This document shows, in pieces, positions 46,521 to 59,355 of a stretch of 64,000 nt of DNA. Both the position numbers and the translations under genes were made by a program. Origin of the DNA: Icerya purchasi (Eukaryota; Arthropoda; Insecta; Hemiptera; Monophlebidae); the NCBI GenBank assembly GCA_039619475.1, contig CM077116.1, positions 35,475,183 to 35,539,182 on the forward strand. The letters are read 5' to 3'. How positions within the stretch are numbered: position 1 is the stretch's first letter; each line of letters opens with the position of its first letter. Under the pieces are notes generated by a model. It had not been told where the DNA came from and did no database searches. It worked only from the letters and a program-made list of their open reading frames with translations.

Positions 46521-48199
46521 TACTCGCTAAACAATCAACATCTTTTTTTTTTTATTATATATTTAGTTTATTGTTGCGACCATTTAACGACGGTAAATGT
46601 GATCCGCTACAATTCAAAAATGTTAGAACGACCTTATACTCATATCGCCATACCTGTTTTCTTTTTCGGTGTATGGTGGGGTTTTTCTTTCTTTTTTTTT
46701 TTTTTTTTGCTAAGTGTGGTACACTACAACCCTAAATTAAATATGATAAACTGATTATCGTTAGTTATAGATAATTTCTCCCTCGAAAATAGTAATTATC
46801 GCAACAAACGAATTTTATCTGTAACGCTTTGTTTTTACTTATTTATTTATTTATTTTTGGGCTCGTCAGCTATCGAGACATTAATCTAGCACGCACTATC
46901 GTTTTTGTTTACACTTTTCCGGTAACTGCAGCAGCATTTAGACCATCGAACGAAACATCATTGCCTAACCGAATCACGCATCATGTTATGTAATTGTAAG
47001 TACCCGGCGCATCGAGCAGTTTCTCGGCTCACAAAATCATGCCGCCCTCAGAAATTAAATTATGCGATTCGCCTTTTTTTTCTCTTTTGAATATTTTATG
47101 AGAACATATCCAAACGTTGAGAAAATACCGAACACACATTAAACTACGAATACAAACGGATAATACGCGAGTAACGGACGGGCGGCAAAAAAACAAGCTT
47201 GAACAATGATTGCAGATTACGAAAGAAGAGTTGCTCCGGTGTTATCCGGAGACTACTTTAAATATTATAGACCGAACATGTAATAAATGCGCCAGTGACA
47301 GCAAGAGCAGGGGAACAATGAAAACTATTCGAAGGCATTAAAAATCGAAAAATGAAATATCCTGGCTCCTAAAATAAGAGAAAACGGTTTGTTTACGATG
47401 GCGGTATAAGGAAAGATACATTCCGTCTTCTTCTTCATGGAACCCGATTCGGATGTAGCTTAACAAACTTTTCATGGACTCCACTATTTGACGAAGTTTG
47501 TCTCAACTTCTTGCGACCTGGAATAATTCTCCTACTTTTGTAACTCCAGTTCATGTTTTAATATTTTGGAACCAAAAAATCCTTCTCGTCTCCTTTTCCC
47601 TTCTACCGCTCTCATCATTATTGTTTACAGAAGATGAAATGTTGGTGCTCTCATAAAATGTGCAAAGGATTTTGTTTTTCGTTTTCTAATTATGTCCATT
47701 AGTACCGGATTCGTTTTCATAAATTGTAGCGCACCGCCGCATTATTGTATTTGCGTACGGATTTCGAATTCGAGTGTGAATAACATTTCCGGTAGTAAAT
47801 ATTAAAAATTCCGTTGCAGGATTTTTTATTTCTCTGTAAAAAAGAATAGAAAACGCTACCTTTTTTTTTAACTCTCTGCAATGAGTACAGGAGTGCGACT
47901 TGTTTGTTTAGATCATGTCATGGAGTTTTGATGATGTGAGTAACGCAAAAAGAGAAGTAACGGAACACAACGTATTTATTACACTTACTCCAGAAATTGA
48001 TAAAATGTTATTTAAAGTTTATTATTTATCATAGTAATCATTTTATTTAAATTTTAATTGATGAATTTTACGGTTTTGAATGCACTAAAGATATGATCAC
48101 CACCGATAACACACTGAACTATCGTTTTCAATTTAATTATTTTTCGCAAAAAAGTATCAATATTCAATGTGGAATTTGTTGTTATGAAATCATGTGACA

Positions 48200-48665
48200 G
48201 CAGAACTGACGCCAATTTTTTGTAATGTTCCGACTTCTTCGATGGATTTTTCTAAAATTTTCTTTCATCTGACAATTAGGAACACAACAAAAAACAAAAA
48301 AAACAGCCAAATCGGTCAAGCCGTTCTCAAGTTATGATCTTTTATACATGCGCAATTGATTTTTATATATACATACTATTAAAGGAGCCCATCACGATCG
48401 TGATCTAAATAACGCATACCGGAATAATTTCTTTATTGTGGCACCATCTGTCGGGAATGTTGGTAATCGGTGTTTTGGCGCTAGTTGGCCACACTCGATC
48501 AATTTTTATTAATTTTATAATTTAATTCTTTATTTTTTTGACTTTTAATTAGCCGACACTGTTCTCCCTATCCCTATAAATAAACTGTCCAAATTTAATA
48601 AAAATCGGGTGGAAAGTTTCGAAGTCCATAGAGCACATACAGACATACACTCATTTTTATATATA
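48200..48665 (+). mobile_element. Two adjacent retroposon 3' ends
   Basis: At 48309-48336 the motif AAATCGGTCAAGCCGTTCTC precedes a TTTTTATATATACAT end at about 48360-48375. A second unit ends TTTTATATATATTTTATATAGATA at about 48655-48678. Tails of this kind (AAATCGGT..AGCCGTT, then ATATA..GATA) are typical of 3' UTRs of insect RTE-like LINEs and dependent non-autonomous families. No coding sequence is left. Confidence 0.5.
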
Positions 48666-50859
48666 TTTTATATAGATAAAATGCAGTATTAAGTAAAACA
48701 TAACCGTGAGTACCACCTCTATTATATGAACAGTCCATAGTAAAAGGGAAAAAATAAAACTGAAAACGGATCCAAACAAATAAATTAACTTGAATATTAA
48801 ATAAAAGAAAAAACGACCGCATTTGAATACTCGAATACCATGATAGAATTCGTCGCAAGCAAAAACGTAGACAAATTTTCATCATTGAAAGCGAAGAAAT
48901 TCGTGTCCTTGAACAGAAATTTCTCCATTTCATACAGTCGTTGATAATACGAGTAATATAGTTTCTAGTGCATCTCCGCAGAAACACAAATTGGTATTGA
49001 TAGGCGCGAAAACGGTACAAATAACTTTAAAATCTTCTGTGTCTAGTGAGAAATTGCATTAGATAAAAATTAATATTAATTTAGTTGATTGTTATATTTG
49101 GAATGAAACTATAAATCTTTCCTTTACGCTTAAATTTCAGTCGTTCTGCATTGCAGCCTTTTTTTTTTAAGTCCGCGGTAATTGAAAAATAATTTTTTGT
49201 TATAGTTCGGAATGTGGATTTTTGACTTTTCATCAATTTGTATACTTTTACGTTTTCATGCTTCTTCGAAGCACTACGTAAATAATGGAATGACCAGTAT
49301 TTTGAAAAATTATAAAACGACAATTGACTTTTATCCCGATGGGTCAGGGGTAGAATGTAATTTATTTAAAACAACTGTCGTTTTACTTGGGACACGTGAA
49401 ATTTAAATTGAAAGTGTAACCGCATTGCAAAATAATGCCGAGATACTTTAGTGAATCAACGAAATTAATTTTGAAATTTCGAGAAATATAACGAATTGTA
49501 ATAATCTCTTTTGCTTTTCCTATGGGTAAATAACAATTCAGTGCCATTTCCGTCTAGCTCGTAAGAGATGTTTTTTCATGCAGATTAAAAGATCAATCGT
49601 AATTTTGAAAAATTTACAAATGGAAGGTCGGTGGTTGGAAGTGACCACATATGCCAAATAGTCTGCATAAAAATATCTGATTACAGCATTTAGCGATAAA
49701 TCTGCGATATAAAAATTCTAGAACGTCGAACCGAGAATCAATTTTTGCAGACAAACACAAGTGACACTTTGGATGTATGTTTTATGATTGTAAACGAATT
49801 GAATAGTTCTAGTATCTAGACACGCGGCAGCGTGTCAAGCCAAGTTCAAGCCGAAAAAAAGGAACTGGCAACGTCGCAGCAGCCGTGTGTATATTTACAC
49901 GAACCATTTGAAGCTACTTTTAACCCCTTAATAACTTAATATTTAATGTGTATAAGAATTGTTAATACAATTTATATTCATGTCAGTTAATTGTATACGA
50001 TCAAATATTGTAGGTTTTATTACAAATAAACATTATAGCTGTGTTAAGAACCTACAGACTGACGGTTGCCTTGTGGGTTCCTCATGTTATTTTTTATATA
50101 TATATACACTTCGTGCCGCCTCAGAATCCATAAATGTTGTGTTAACTTATTAGCTGAATTAAATTCAGTTTTTTATTAAGATAAAAAAATGAATACTCAA
50201 AATGAATTAAGTTCAATAAATGTACAAAAATCGAAATGAAAAGTATTTTAATTACACTGAAATGAATGTAATTTACGTAGCAGCAAGGCATTAGCTGGAA
50301 TATATATCTAAATAAACTTTTTTTTTTAAAATCATAACTAAAGTAAAATTATGTCAAGGAAATTGTAAAAGATATTTGGTGAATCATGTTTGTAACATAC
50401 GAAGAGGGTTTTAAACACTTTGAATGTTTGCGGTATTTTATTTAAAATTACGTGAATGTCTCTAAATGCATTTTTAAAATCGCAACTAAAATAAAATTAC
50501 GTCACGGAAATTGTTGTAAATATTTGTGTTAAATTTGAAGACGTGTTTTATTCCGAATAAGTTTTTTAAACAATTTGTTGTATTTTAATTAAAATTTTAA
50601 AAAGCTCGGAGTATAGTGATATATTTCGAGAATTATAACAGGGAGCATTTTTTAAAATTCGGACATAGTTTAAAATATACTATACAAAGGAAAACAACAC
50701 TCTTAATTTCTTGATATGACGAATAGAAAGAAAAATTCGGAAACCGAAAAATTTTGACTAAAAAAAAAGAAAACGTTGATAATTTCGGATGTTGGATCAT
50801 CACACAAAAAAACTTTTTGACGCTAATAATCGCTGCGATGAAGCCAGCGGGAAGACTCC

Positions 50860-51285
50860 AGAACGTGATCGAACGGATAGGATGGGGGCAAAGGTTAAAA
50901 CGGAGAAATTCGGCCTTCGACCGCTGACGGCCTGTCTGATGAGGTACAGGGGGGTGGAATACGGTCATCGTGTGGTAGTGGTGGGTAGAAGAGGGGGGTT
51001 GCTAGAACACAAACGAAGAGCGTAACGATCATTATTATTATCATGTTATCGCCTGTGACCTCACTGCACGGCTCAGTGAGAAGGACATGTTTCTCCATCT
51101 TTCCCCTCCCAGAAGTAATAAGTGAAATTGCGCGGGTTGGAAGGGGTCTACCAGGTCCAATTGTGAATTGAACCGTATACAGACGGCCCTCTCAAACGCC
51201 CACAAAAAATTTCATCGAAATCGGTTAAGCCGTTTAAGAGGAGTTCAGCGACAAACACACGTGTCCTACAATTTTATATATAAAG
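50860..51285 (+). mobile_element. RTE-like retroposon 3' fragment
   Basis: A less AT-rich block with TTTCCCCTCCCAGAAG, ACAGACGGCCCTCTCAAACG and GAAATCGGTTAAGCCGTTTA (51217-51236). It ends in GACAAACACACGTG and a TTTTATATATAAAGATA tail. This order is a recurrent 3' UTR signature of insect RTE-like LINEs. The frames open across it on both strands have no known relatives and reflect base composition. The left edge is approximate. Confidence 0.6.
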
Positions 51286-51912
51286 ATACAAAAAAAAAAA
51301 ACTAGCATCGAGTAATATTGTCCAAGTTGAAAAATCTACAGCTCATAAAAGAATAATTAAAAATTTTCGATTGCTTACATAATAAAAATGATTATTTTGT
51401 TGGAAAGACAAAAAAATTAAAATGCCAAAATTGAAGATTATAATAAATGTTGTAAATCGTACTGTGTCAAATATAGAAAAAAAAAAAAAGAATATACTTT
51501 AAATAACTTTAATGAAGTTTACTAATTAAATTAGCTTTAGAGTTGAGAAAATTCAGCAATTATTTATTTTACTTTAAATTTAATTACGAAGTTATTAAAA
51601 TCTGTGTATAAATATTTCATTGTAATCGCAAACAAAAATACTTTTGGATTATTTTGTTTTCTTTTAAAATTTCAAATCAACTTTTTATACAAACATATAC
51701 CCAATTAATCACAATTGTGTGAAGTAAGAGAAGGAAGCAGACATGTTTTCATCATTGTTGAAAAGTATGTTGTAAAATGAAAAAATGAAAGTACAATTTA
51801 ATGTAAATTTAAATCTTATTAAAAATCAAAATACAACTGAAGAATGTTTCGAAATAGTTACTAAAATTATAATAATTTTACATCGCGCGTTAAGAACGTA
51901 ATTTCTATCCCG

Positions 51913-52131
51913 TTATTTCAGCTTGTCCTTTATCGTATACTTTTCATAATTTTTTGTTGGATCGTATGGTTCCCATCGGCTAGCTGGAAAAATGTGTTTA
52001 TTTCTTTCGTACCAACTTCGTAACAGTACTTTACCTGCGTGTGATTCTTCCTTTTCGATCGTTGCATCATTTACAATTCTTACATCTTCGTTCGCGTCAA
52101 ATGCGAATAACGGTCCACTTTTCCCTCTAGC
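51913..52131 (-). CDS. FAM50-like last coding exon
   Basis: The acceptor TAG is at 52134-52132. The exon has 73 codons including the TAA at 51915-51913: [46 protein letters not shown]. No intron or frameshift is seen within it. Confidence 0.93.
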   Translation of the reverse strand, partial: ARGKSGPLFAFDANEDVRIVNDATIEKEESHAGKVLLRSWYERNKHIFPASRWEPYDPTKNYEKYTIKDKLK

Positions 52132-55100
52132 CTAAATTAACGATTATTTAAAATATTCATTATTGCAAATAATTAATATTTTTCGTAAGCGTAAAATTTG
52201 TAAAATAATTAGAGCAGCGCTTCTTTTTTTTTTCTTTTTAAACATATATTTATATTATGGCAAATCTTATGGATTTCAGTTTCTACTTTTACGAGTTTTT
52301 TTTTTATAATTTCAATTTTCAATTCGGTTGTCAGCACTGCTTAGTAAATAAAAAAGAAGAAAAATAATATTTCTTTTTTTTATTTCTTTATGGCGTGCGA
52401 AATAGTGCCCAGTTCGTTTGAAGAAGATATAGAAAAAAAAATTAATTAGATTAATAAAAGTGTATTCCTTTTTTATTAAATTATATTATAAGCGAGCCAA
52501 CAAAAGTACAAAAAAAAAAAAATTATTATATTCCGATTGGATGAATATTCACGACATTGTATGTATATTGAAATGAATTTCTCTCTCTTTCTATCAGTTT
52601 CTGTTGGTTTGTTTGGGTCCACCAATGCTTTGATTCTTAGCTATTCGCGATCAACCGGAACCTGACTACCGGAGCCAATAAGATAAATTATACCGTCCTT
52701 TTCCGGCTTGCCGATAACAAGTTCTGACTAGTTTCATACAGTGACTAGATAATTAAACTGGGGGAAAAAAACTTCGCAGAAAATATTTTCTTCCTTAAAA
52801 GAAAAAACCTCCGCCCGCCGCTGAAGCAGCTTTACCTCGCCGGGAAATCGTCATCCGGTAAACACCTAAGTGTTCGAACTTACGCGAAATGATGTACAAC
52901 AAACGGTCTATTTCCAAATATTAAATTTATCAAAAGACGGCACACGGCTTAAAGATGAAAGGACGGTTGCGCGGTAACTTTTATACAATTAATATCGACT
53001 AGCCGAAGAAATGCGATGCACAGCGTTGCGTTGATCGGATAAAAACGGTAACCATTTATGAGTATCAGCGACTTATTTCGCTCACAAGCATGGCGCCAGA
53101 TCAAACTAAATAATTAACGGTAAATTCAGAATTAAGATAAGGCTCATATCTTATTCAACTAATCACACACACGCTACAATGCCCAATTATTCTTTTCGCG
53201 CGGCACAGACTGCCGGCAGACGCTATCTCCTGTCGCAGAACACTTACACACCAGGATGCATACACATCCCTTAATACTATCCGTGCCGAAAAATTCGGCA
53301 AAATCGGAAATTAGCGACGATGCCAAGAGATCAAAAATTAATGATTTCAGCCAGAGAATAATTTCTAGCTCGACATCATCGCTAGAGAGCACCGTAAATA
53401 TCGAATCCGTATCAATATATATATATATATATGACGAAAACGAGCGTGAACCGATGATGAAGATAACTCCGACTCAACATATAACGGCAAACCTACCCCG
53501 AGAATACAGGATTTATTCATATTTGTTTCTCTCTGCTCAATACTACTCGATATACGAAAAACTAAGTTGGCGCATCCACGCTGTAGACATAAGTAAACAC
53601 TCACATCACCAGCCTTGTCTACAAAGATACTAAAGCAGAACCGGTATCTTTGCAATTCCGGTCGATTGCAACTTGAATAAAAGACTATATATGAAGACCG
53701 AAATAAAATGAAAATTGCTAACAATATAATTTAAATTGAATATCGCCAAAAAAAGCACCAAATTCGTATCAGCATATAAATCGTAAAAATTCTATAGCTG
53801 GGGTTTTGTGTATTCCAATAAACTTAATAGGTTATTAACCTTTTCCGTTAAGAAAAATGTTTATCAAAATTCTCAATATATCCACATCTCTTTACGAGCA
53901 GATTGGATTATTTTGTTTTCTTTCTTTAAATCCGTTCTGATAAAATATAATTCTTCGCAATTTCTGAAAATATTTTACTTCTACTGTATACATTTTAAAT
54001 AGTTACTAATTCGTTCGAAAAATATCTTGAACATTTAAAAAAAGATGTTTCTTTATATTTGTAAAGTAGAAAAATTATCATAAAAAATGAAAATAAACGC
54101 TAACCTTTGTTACAATAAAATCATAAAACGTATGATGATGAGGCAGTATTAGATCTTCTTTAACGTACATCAACTGATCCGCTGTAACCGACTTTAATTC
54201 GCTAAATTCCTTTCTCAGTGTTTCCAAACATTTATGCAGAAATTGATAGACCGTATTTCCTAAATCGTAGTTATACACAAAATTAGAGAGAGATATTTTA
54301 AAAGTTTTGGATAGTATAACATTAAACATTTTTTTTTTTGTTATGTAGACTCGTCAATTGTGAACATTAACTCAACGCAACGATAATGTTCTGTACACTT
54401 TGATGTGCGGCAACGGGATTCAAACTGAACTGATTTTAATCGTCTAGCTTTTCCAGAACGGAAAAAATGATTTTTAACAAAAAAATAAGTGTATTTGACA
54501 TTTTTTGGCCAATTTAATTTTACAACAGAATTGCTATAATTGTAGTTTATGCTTGGCTATTAGCAAATGTGCTTTTTAAAAGTGTTTCTCCTTTTTAATT
54601 CTGTTACAATTTTTTTCTGACTTATACCTTTACTATAAAAGTTTCATCTCACAAACTTAAATTCCTAAACTGTAAAAACATCTTATTGGTTTATTGTTAA
54701 ATTTAATTTATATCAATGAATTATGTAATTTATATGCCGGGAAGAAGTTGCGTAATTGAACTCGGGAGCTCAGATTTTATAAACCTATCAGAATTAATTT
54801 ATAACGATATAAATAAAGTTAATAACTCATGAAATTAAAATCGTCTTGGATTGAATTTAAATTAAATTAACTATTTAGTATATAATTGACCAAAAGCACA
54901 CATGATTAAAACGTACTGGATAAAGCGTAAGCGGATAAATACGTGCTGTAAATAAATAGTCACCCGGACAAAAGCGCCCCAGTTCTATTTAAGGTGAACG
55001 TAAATTTCGATCGAAGGCCAATTCCTAATTATTTAAAGATACATATAAAAATACATAACCGGGTAATTAGTAATTGGTGTATCCAAGCAATACGGGCCAA

Positions 55101-58100
55101 CTGATAACTGACAGCCGACCACTTAGGTACAGTAGAACGCCAATTATCCAGATTAATTGAGGCTGGACCCGATCCGGATATCTGGATAATTGGATAATAA
55201 TGGAAAATAGGTAGTTATTTCCGGGAAAAAAAAAAAAAAAAAAAACGCGAAATAATTGTACAGAATACAGTAAAAATTACTAATGTAATTGTTTTAATAA
55301 CAAAAAATTGTATTTACATTTTCTAAACATAAACATAATCAGTAACTTACAATTTTTTAAACATAGCTTCTACGGTTCAATCAGACTTCGCTCCGATCCC
55401 CTCGGTATCGTTTTGCTCTTTTCCCATCCCCTTATTGTCTATTACACTCTAGTGACCTTACTTTCGTTTGTGATCCTGATCAAGTGTAGTTGGAGTGTTC
55501 CAATCTTTCCTCCGAACGTAATATCCTGTACACTCACCTTTTAAAGCGGAATTTTCCTACTCCCTATAATGCTACCTATATCTTAGTTTCTATTCCTGCC
55601 TCTTTTCTTCTATCGATCTCTGACCAGATTAAAATTTAATTTCTAATATATTCCAATGGTGCTGGGTAGCTGCTCTCGGTTGACCGAGCCCCCCCCCCCA
55701 AAAAAAATTCTCTCAAGGCGATCCAAATAACTGAAGTTCGGATAATCGGAGTTCTACTGTACTTGAATGTTATAGAAATGCATTATTTAAACACCAGTAT
55801 GTTTCTCAAATTTTTCTCTATCGTACAGACCGACTATGCAATGGTAAACACTTGCTTATTTTGTCCCAAGCCGGTAAAATCACTTAATATAGTAGAACCT
55901 AGAGTTGATAATTCAAAATTACAAACTATTAATTTTTATAGAAAAACATTAAATTATTAACAGTAGCGAGGGAATTTTATTTATGTAAAGTATTTATAAA
56001 AGGACATTTGTAAATGTAATTTATTGATGGAAAATAGAACAGTAATAAATAAACTAAACTAAATTTTACAATTGAATATAACAAGACAAAGTCAGTCAAG
56101 CACGATGTTTCATGTCCTGGCATCCTTTACGCTAAATTACAGACACATTTATATTGTACTAAATTCAAAATAGATATTGTTAATTTTAAAGTTGATTGAT
56201 ATCGTTTATATTATTTACACAGCATTCCCGTAAATATGTGTATATTTATGAATACTTAAAATTTTTTATCATTATCACTCTTTTTCGAAATTTCTTTTAG
56301 AACTAGGAAAGTTTTCTCTTATTTGTTATCAAGTATATCAAACTTTGGATTGTCCTCTTCTTTAAAAAGACACTCTTAATCATATCCGCTTAAAAAGAAA
56401 CGGCTTATTTGTATTCGTAACAATGCCACTTCAAGTTATTTTAATTTCTACGAGCCGCCTTGTTTATTTTTAGATTCTGTGAAAAAATAAATAAACGAAA
56501 AAGGTAGCAATTGCCAAATGTCACATTCGTTAACCATATATGTATATATTGGAAGTTTATATTTCTGCGTTAAAATATATTGATGAACAGACTTAACGAA
56601 ATTTTAGAAATAAACTTTTTTCCCTTATTAATCGAAAATTTTGTATTAATAGAAATTCTAACTTAAAAGTAGCAGGTATTAAAAAAATAACCAAAAATAT
56701 TTATTTTTAAATGTACTTGTGTCTAACTTATACTTTCTTATTTTTAAAAAATCAGTAAATACAAATTCAAAAATAAAAATTTTTAACTTTGATTAAAAAT
56801 TTTGATTTTTAAATTTGTATTTACTGATTTTTTAAAACGGAAGCGAAATATTTTATTTTAAATTTTGGAGTTTGCAGTGTCCCGGCTAAGCTAAACTGGA
56901 GAAATTTCCTTTAATGTGCTTGTTTTTAAACTGGTTTATAATTTTCAACTATAATACTCGCGCCGTAAAGGAAGAACACACTATTTTTGAACTTTTTGCA
57001 AGTTTTGTTGATTTCATTATTTCCAAATAACCAGAGCTTTCCGCCATCGATATACGATATGCTCGGGAGAAAAAAAATCCCAATTTCAGTGTTTGCGAAA
57101 CTCTGAGTTTCTAGATATGAAGATGTAATATTAGCTATAATTTTTTTATAAAATCCTCTTTTTGTAATAAATTTATTAAAGGTAAAAAATTATCCACTCT
57201 ATTTATACAGTATTAACTGTTACCCACGGCTTCGTCGGTGTATTAATACCCGTTTAAATCTGTACTTGGAAATTCATAAAAAAAAATCAGGTAATTTTTT
57301 TTTTTGTTTTTTGTTTTCAGTTTTAGGTAAACGTTTTTTCCTTAATTACTTTTGAATTTAGTTACGAGTTGGTAAATTCTCAGTAAAACACGTTTTCGCA
57401 TAAGTCGGTATTATGAGTTTTATTTATATAAATTTTATATTAATATAAAATAAAACCGATTTGATTTGGCTTGATTGATTTTAATTAAATTTGAACAATA
57501 CAAGACATTTATCTTTTGTTTAAAATATTCACTTAATTCCTACATCCCTTATTTAAATTCTGCGAGTAAATCTCAGAGTTACCAACTTATAAATGGGACT
57601 AGCAAAGAAATAATATCATTATATTACCGAAGTCAGTATTATTAATTCACCAACTTATCATTTTTAATAACTTCAATGGAATAATAAAGAAATAAACACC
57701 ACTAATATTATCACAAATATATCGTATAAATTAAAATTTATATTTAAACATCTGCACGTTATAATTTTTATAATTTTAATGTTTATTTAATTTAATTGAT
57801 TACACTATAATTTTCTTCTTCTATAAAGTCGCAGGTAGATTCACCTTTTTTTGCGCAGTTTTCCAGCACGTATAGCATCAGGAACATTTTTGATATAATA
57901 CCAATGTCGAACTTCTCATTTTTAATAACTCTTAACGCTATGTTTTATTATTATTTTTGAAGCAACTTTTAAACGCATATTCCATATACTACAATAATTT
58001 AAATCTTTATTAGTTGCGCAGGCATTGTAATTTTTAAATTTGGATTTAATTATAAAATTATACGTTTTTAAATACGTTAAAATACTATCAATAGATAATT

Positions 58101-58247
58101 TTCCATGTATTTATTACAGTATTTTAATGCAGTTATTTACGTACCTTTCTTCATTACGATACTTCGACGATGTCCGGAACCATCCCAATAACTATATGTA
58201 ATTTCAACATCTTGTTCTTTGATACATTTTTGTTTCAGTGCCCATTC
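51913..58247 (-). CDS. FAM50/XAP5 family protein, C-terminal part (3 exons)
   Basis: Minus-strand exons 58247-58145, 54259-54105 and 52131-51913 join in frame (phase 1, then phase 0) into about 158 residues. Together they read [28 protein letters not shown], then [20 protein letters not shown] and [19 protein letters not shown], then [20 protein letters not shown] and [20 protein letters not shown]. This is the conserved C-terminal domain of FAM50A/B (XAP5), a nuclear protein linked to pre-mRNA splicing. Human FAM50A has the same blocks in the same order over its last 155 residues or so. The Lys/Glu-rich N-terminal half is not found in the window and probably starts beyond 64000. The protein ends ..DKLK and stop. 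Confidence 0.93.
52132..54104 (-). other. FAM50-like intron with a compositionally distinct block
   Basis: Between about 52600 and 53700 the sequence is clearly less AT-rich than its surroundings, with frames open on both strands (53256-53633 plus, 53724-53365 minus). No known domain is recognised. It may be a relatively young insertion such as a solo LTR. The rest of the intron is plain AT-rich DNA. Confidence 0.5.
54105..54259 (-). CDS. FAM50-like exon ([15 protein letters not shown] block)
   Basis: The acceptor TAG is at 54262-54260 and the donor GTTAGC starts at 54104. It encodes GNTVYQFL through DFIVTK. The in-frame ATG further upstream (54329) is inside the intron and not a start. Confidence 0.9.
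55130..55759. mobile_element. pogo/Tigger-like non-autonomous element, 630 bp
   Basis: The left end CAGTAGAACGCCAATTATCC and the right end (reverse complement CAGTAGAACTCCGATTATCC) are a 20-bp inverted repeat with two mismatches, flanked by TA on both sides (55128-55129 and 55760-55761). TA target choice and CAGTAGAAC..GATTATCCG ends fit Tc1/mariner-pogo (Tigger) elements. No transposase frame is recognised inside. A C-rich run lies near 55690-55699. Confidence 0.82.
56743..56836. repeat. 94-bp hairpin, 44-nt arms
   Basis: The arms 56743-56786 and 56793-56836 are reverse complements at about 42 of 44 positions (core AAATCAGTAAATACAAATT) with a 6-nt loop. It lies inside an intron of the FAM50-like gene. 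It could be a small MITE or a hairpin RNA precursor; both are unproven. Confidence 0.8.
58145..58247 (-). CDS. FAM50-like exon (WDGSGHRR block)
   Basis: The acceptor CAG is at 58250-58248 and the donor GTACGT starts at 58144. It encodes 34 residues with [20 protein letters not shown]. Whether the exon could begin earlier was not resolved; the Glu-Trp start matches the family. Confidence 0.88.
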
Positions 58248-58589
58248 CTGGTATATGTAAAATATGAATTATTCGTACTTTTTCCGTCGATAAAAAACAA
58301 TAAGTGTAACACATTTTAGTAACTGAAGCGACTGAAATTTAACCCTACTCCAAAATCGCAAAAATATTATTTAAGTTAATAATAATAAAGAAATAAACAT
58401 ACATATATGTTCGATTTTATTTTGTTTTTAAATCCGGTAATAAAAGTTACTGCTGTAAAAATTGAACAGGACTTTTAAATATTTATTTCCACGTTATGGA
58501 AAGTGAAATATTTATTAAAAAAGATCTTAAAATATCCCGCAAAAACAGCTTCCAACAATTCATGTCGGAAAGAAAATTTACCATCGGTA

Positions 58590-59355
58590 AATTAAGATCA
58601 AAGAAAATATTGCAAGTGGATAAAATAACATCTGAATACTGGAATCACCAGACTGCAGAGGGATGGAAACCGCAACACTTATTATATTAAAAAATTTGGG
58701 TTACAAAATGCTGGCCTTCAGGTTGGTGTACGTTAATAACTCGTTTTACTCATGAAAAGGGGTTTGGCTGATAATTGCAACAACTATAATTAATAGCACT
58801 CTCACACGCAAATAAAATCATGTTAGTTATAAATTATTCAGCAAAGATTAACTAATCAGACATTTCGATAAACCGCATCGAGCACTAGAACAGGCTGACT
58901 TAACTAAAGGAAAAGACAATTATGAACAAATTCTTATTCCAAAACAGCTAATAGAAAAACAAAGAAAATTCTATAAACTGATGTACTGGCGCTTTGTTGA
59001 TCGCGAAAATATATTTAATAACGCAGTTTACAATGACAGGCAAGCAACAGTAAAACTATAAAATACATTAAAAACGCCATGCTCGATACAAAAAGGGGTC
59101 ATATACCGTGGTTTATTATGCCACCCTTACTCAAATTTAAGATTTATCAGTGAGTTAGTGTTAATATCTGGCTATGAAGATAAATTAAATCAAATAATAA
59201 ATATATTGGAACAAGTTAGTGATCAGTACGGGTTAAAATTAAAATGTAATAAAATTAAAGTATCGATAATTCATGGAAAAAATGATAATCTACCAACAAT
59301 ATGTAATACTGGTCAAAATAAATTGTCAGTAGTCAATGTGTTCATTAATAGATAA
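58590..59355 (+). pseudogene. LINE reverse transcriptase fragment
   Basis: Broken plus-strand frames give VDKITSEYWN at about 58620 (family pattern GxDxI..E..K). They continue with RKFYKLMYWRFVDRENIF, TPCSIQKGVI (family QKGVRQG) and LVLISGYEDKLNQIINILEQ ..YGLKLKCNKIKVSI (family ADDLVL..  ..GLKLN..KTK). The catalytic Tyr-Ala-Asp-Asp is lost and several stops are present. The LINE clade is not resolved. Confidence 0.6.

Larger units (their letters stand above)
44155..47185. repeat. Dispersed 59-bp repeat pair flanking the Mutator/mariner remnants
   Basis: Copies at 44155-44213 and 47127-47185 share CCGAACACACATT, ACGGATAAT, GCGAGTAACG and GGGCGG in the same order and orientation. They lie on either side of the Mutator-like and mariner-like remains. 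Confidence 0.65.
46530..51912. other. Intergenic region between the mariner remnant and the FAM50-like gene
   Basis: It holds retroposon 3' tails (48200-48375, 48390-48665, 50860-51285) and one member of the dispersed pair (47127-47185). Otherwise it is AT-rich with short frames on both strands that I do not recognise. Confidence 0.55.
54260..58144 (-). other. FAM50-like intron with Tigger-like element and hairpin
   Basis: It holds the TA-flanked element at 55130-55759 and a 94-bp hairpin at 56743-56836. A CCCACGGCTTCGTCGG motif near 57225 resembles a common insect retroposon start, without other support. Confidence 0.6.

Noticed and set aside
50789..51098. Open frames on both strands
   Set aside because: They fall in the RTE-like retroposon 3' fragment and have no protein relatives.
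53256..53633. A 125-codon plus-strand frame opposed by a 119-codon minus-strand frame
   Set aside because: Both are open because the block is less AT-rich; neither shows a domain. The block is kept only as an unexplained region.
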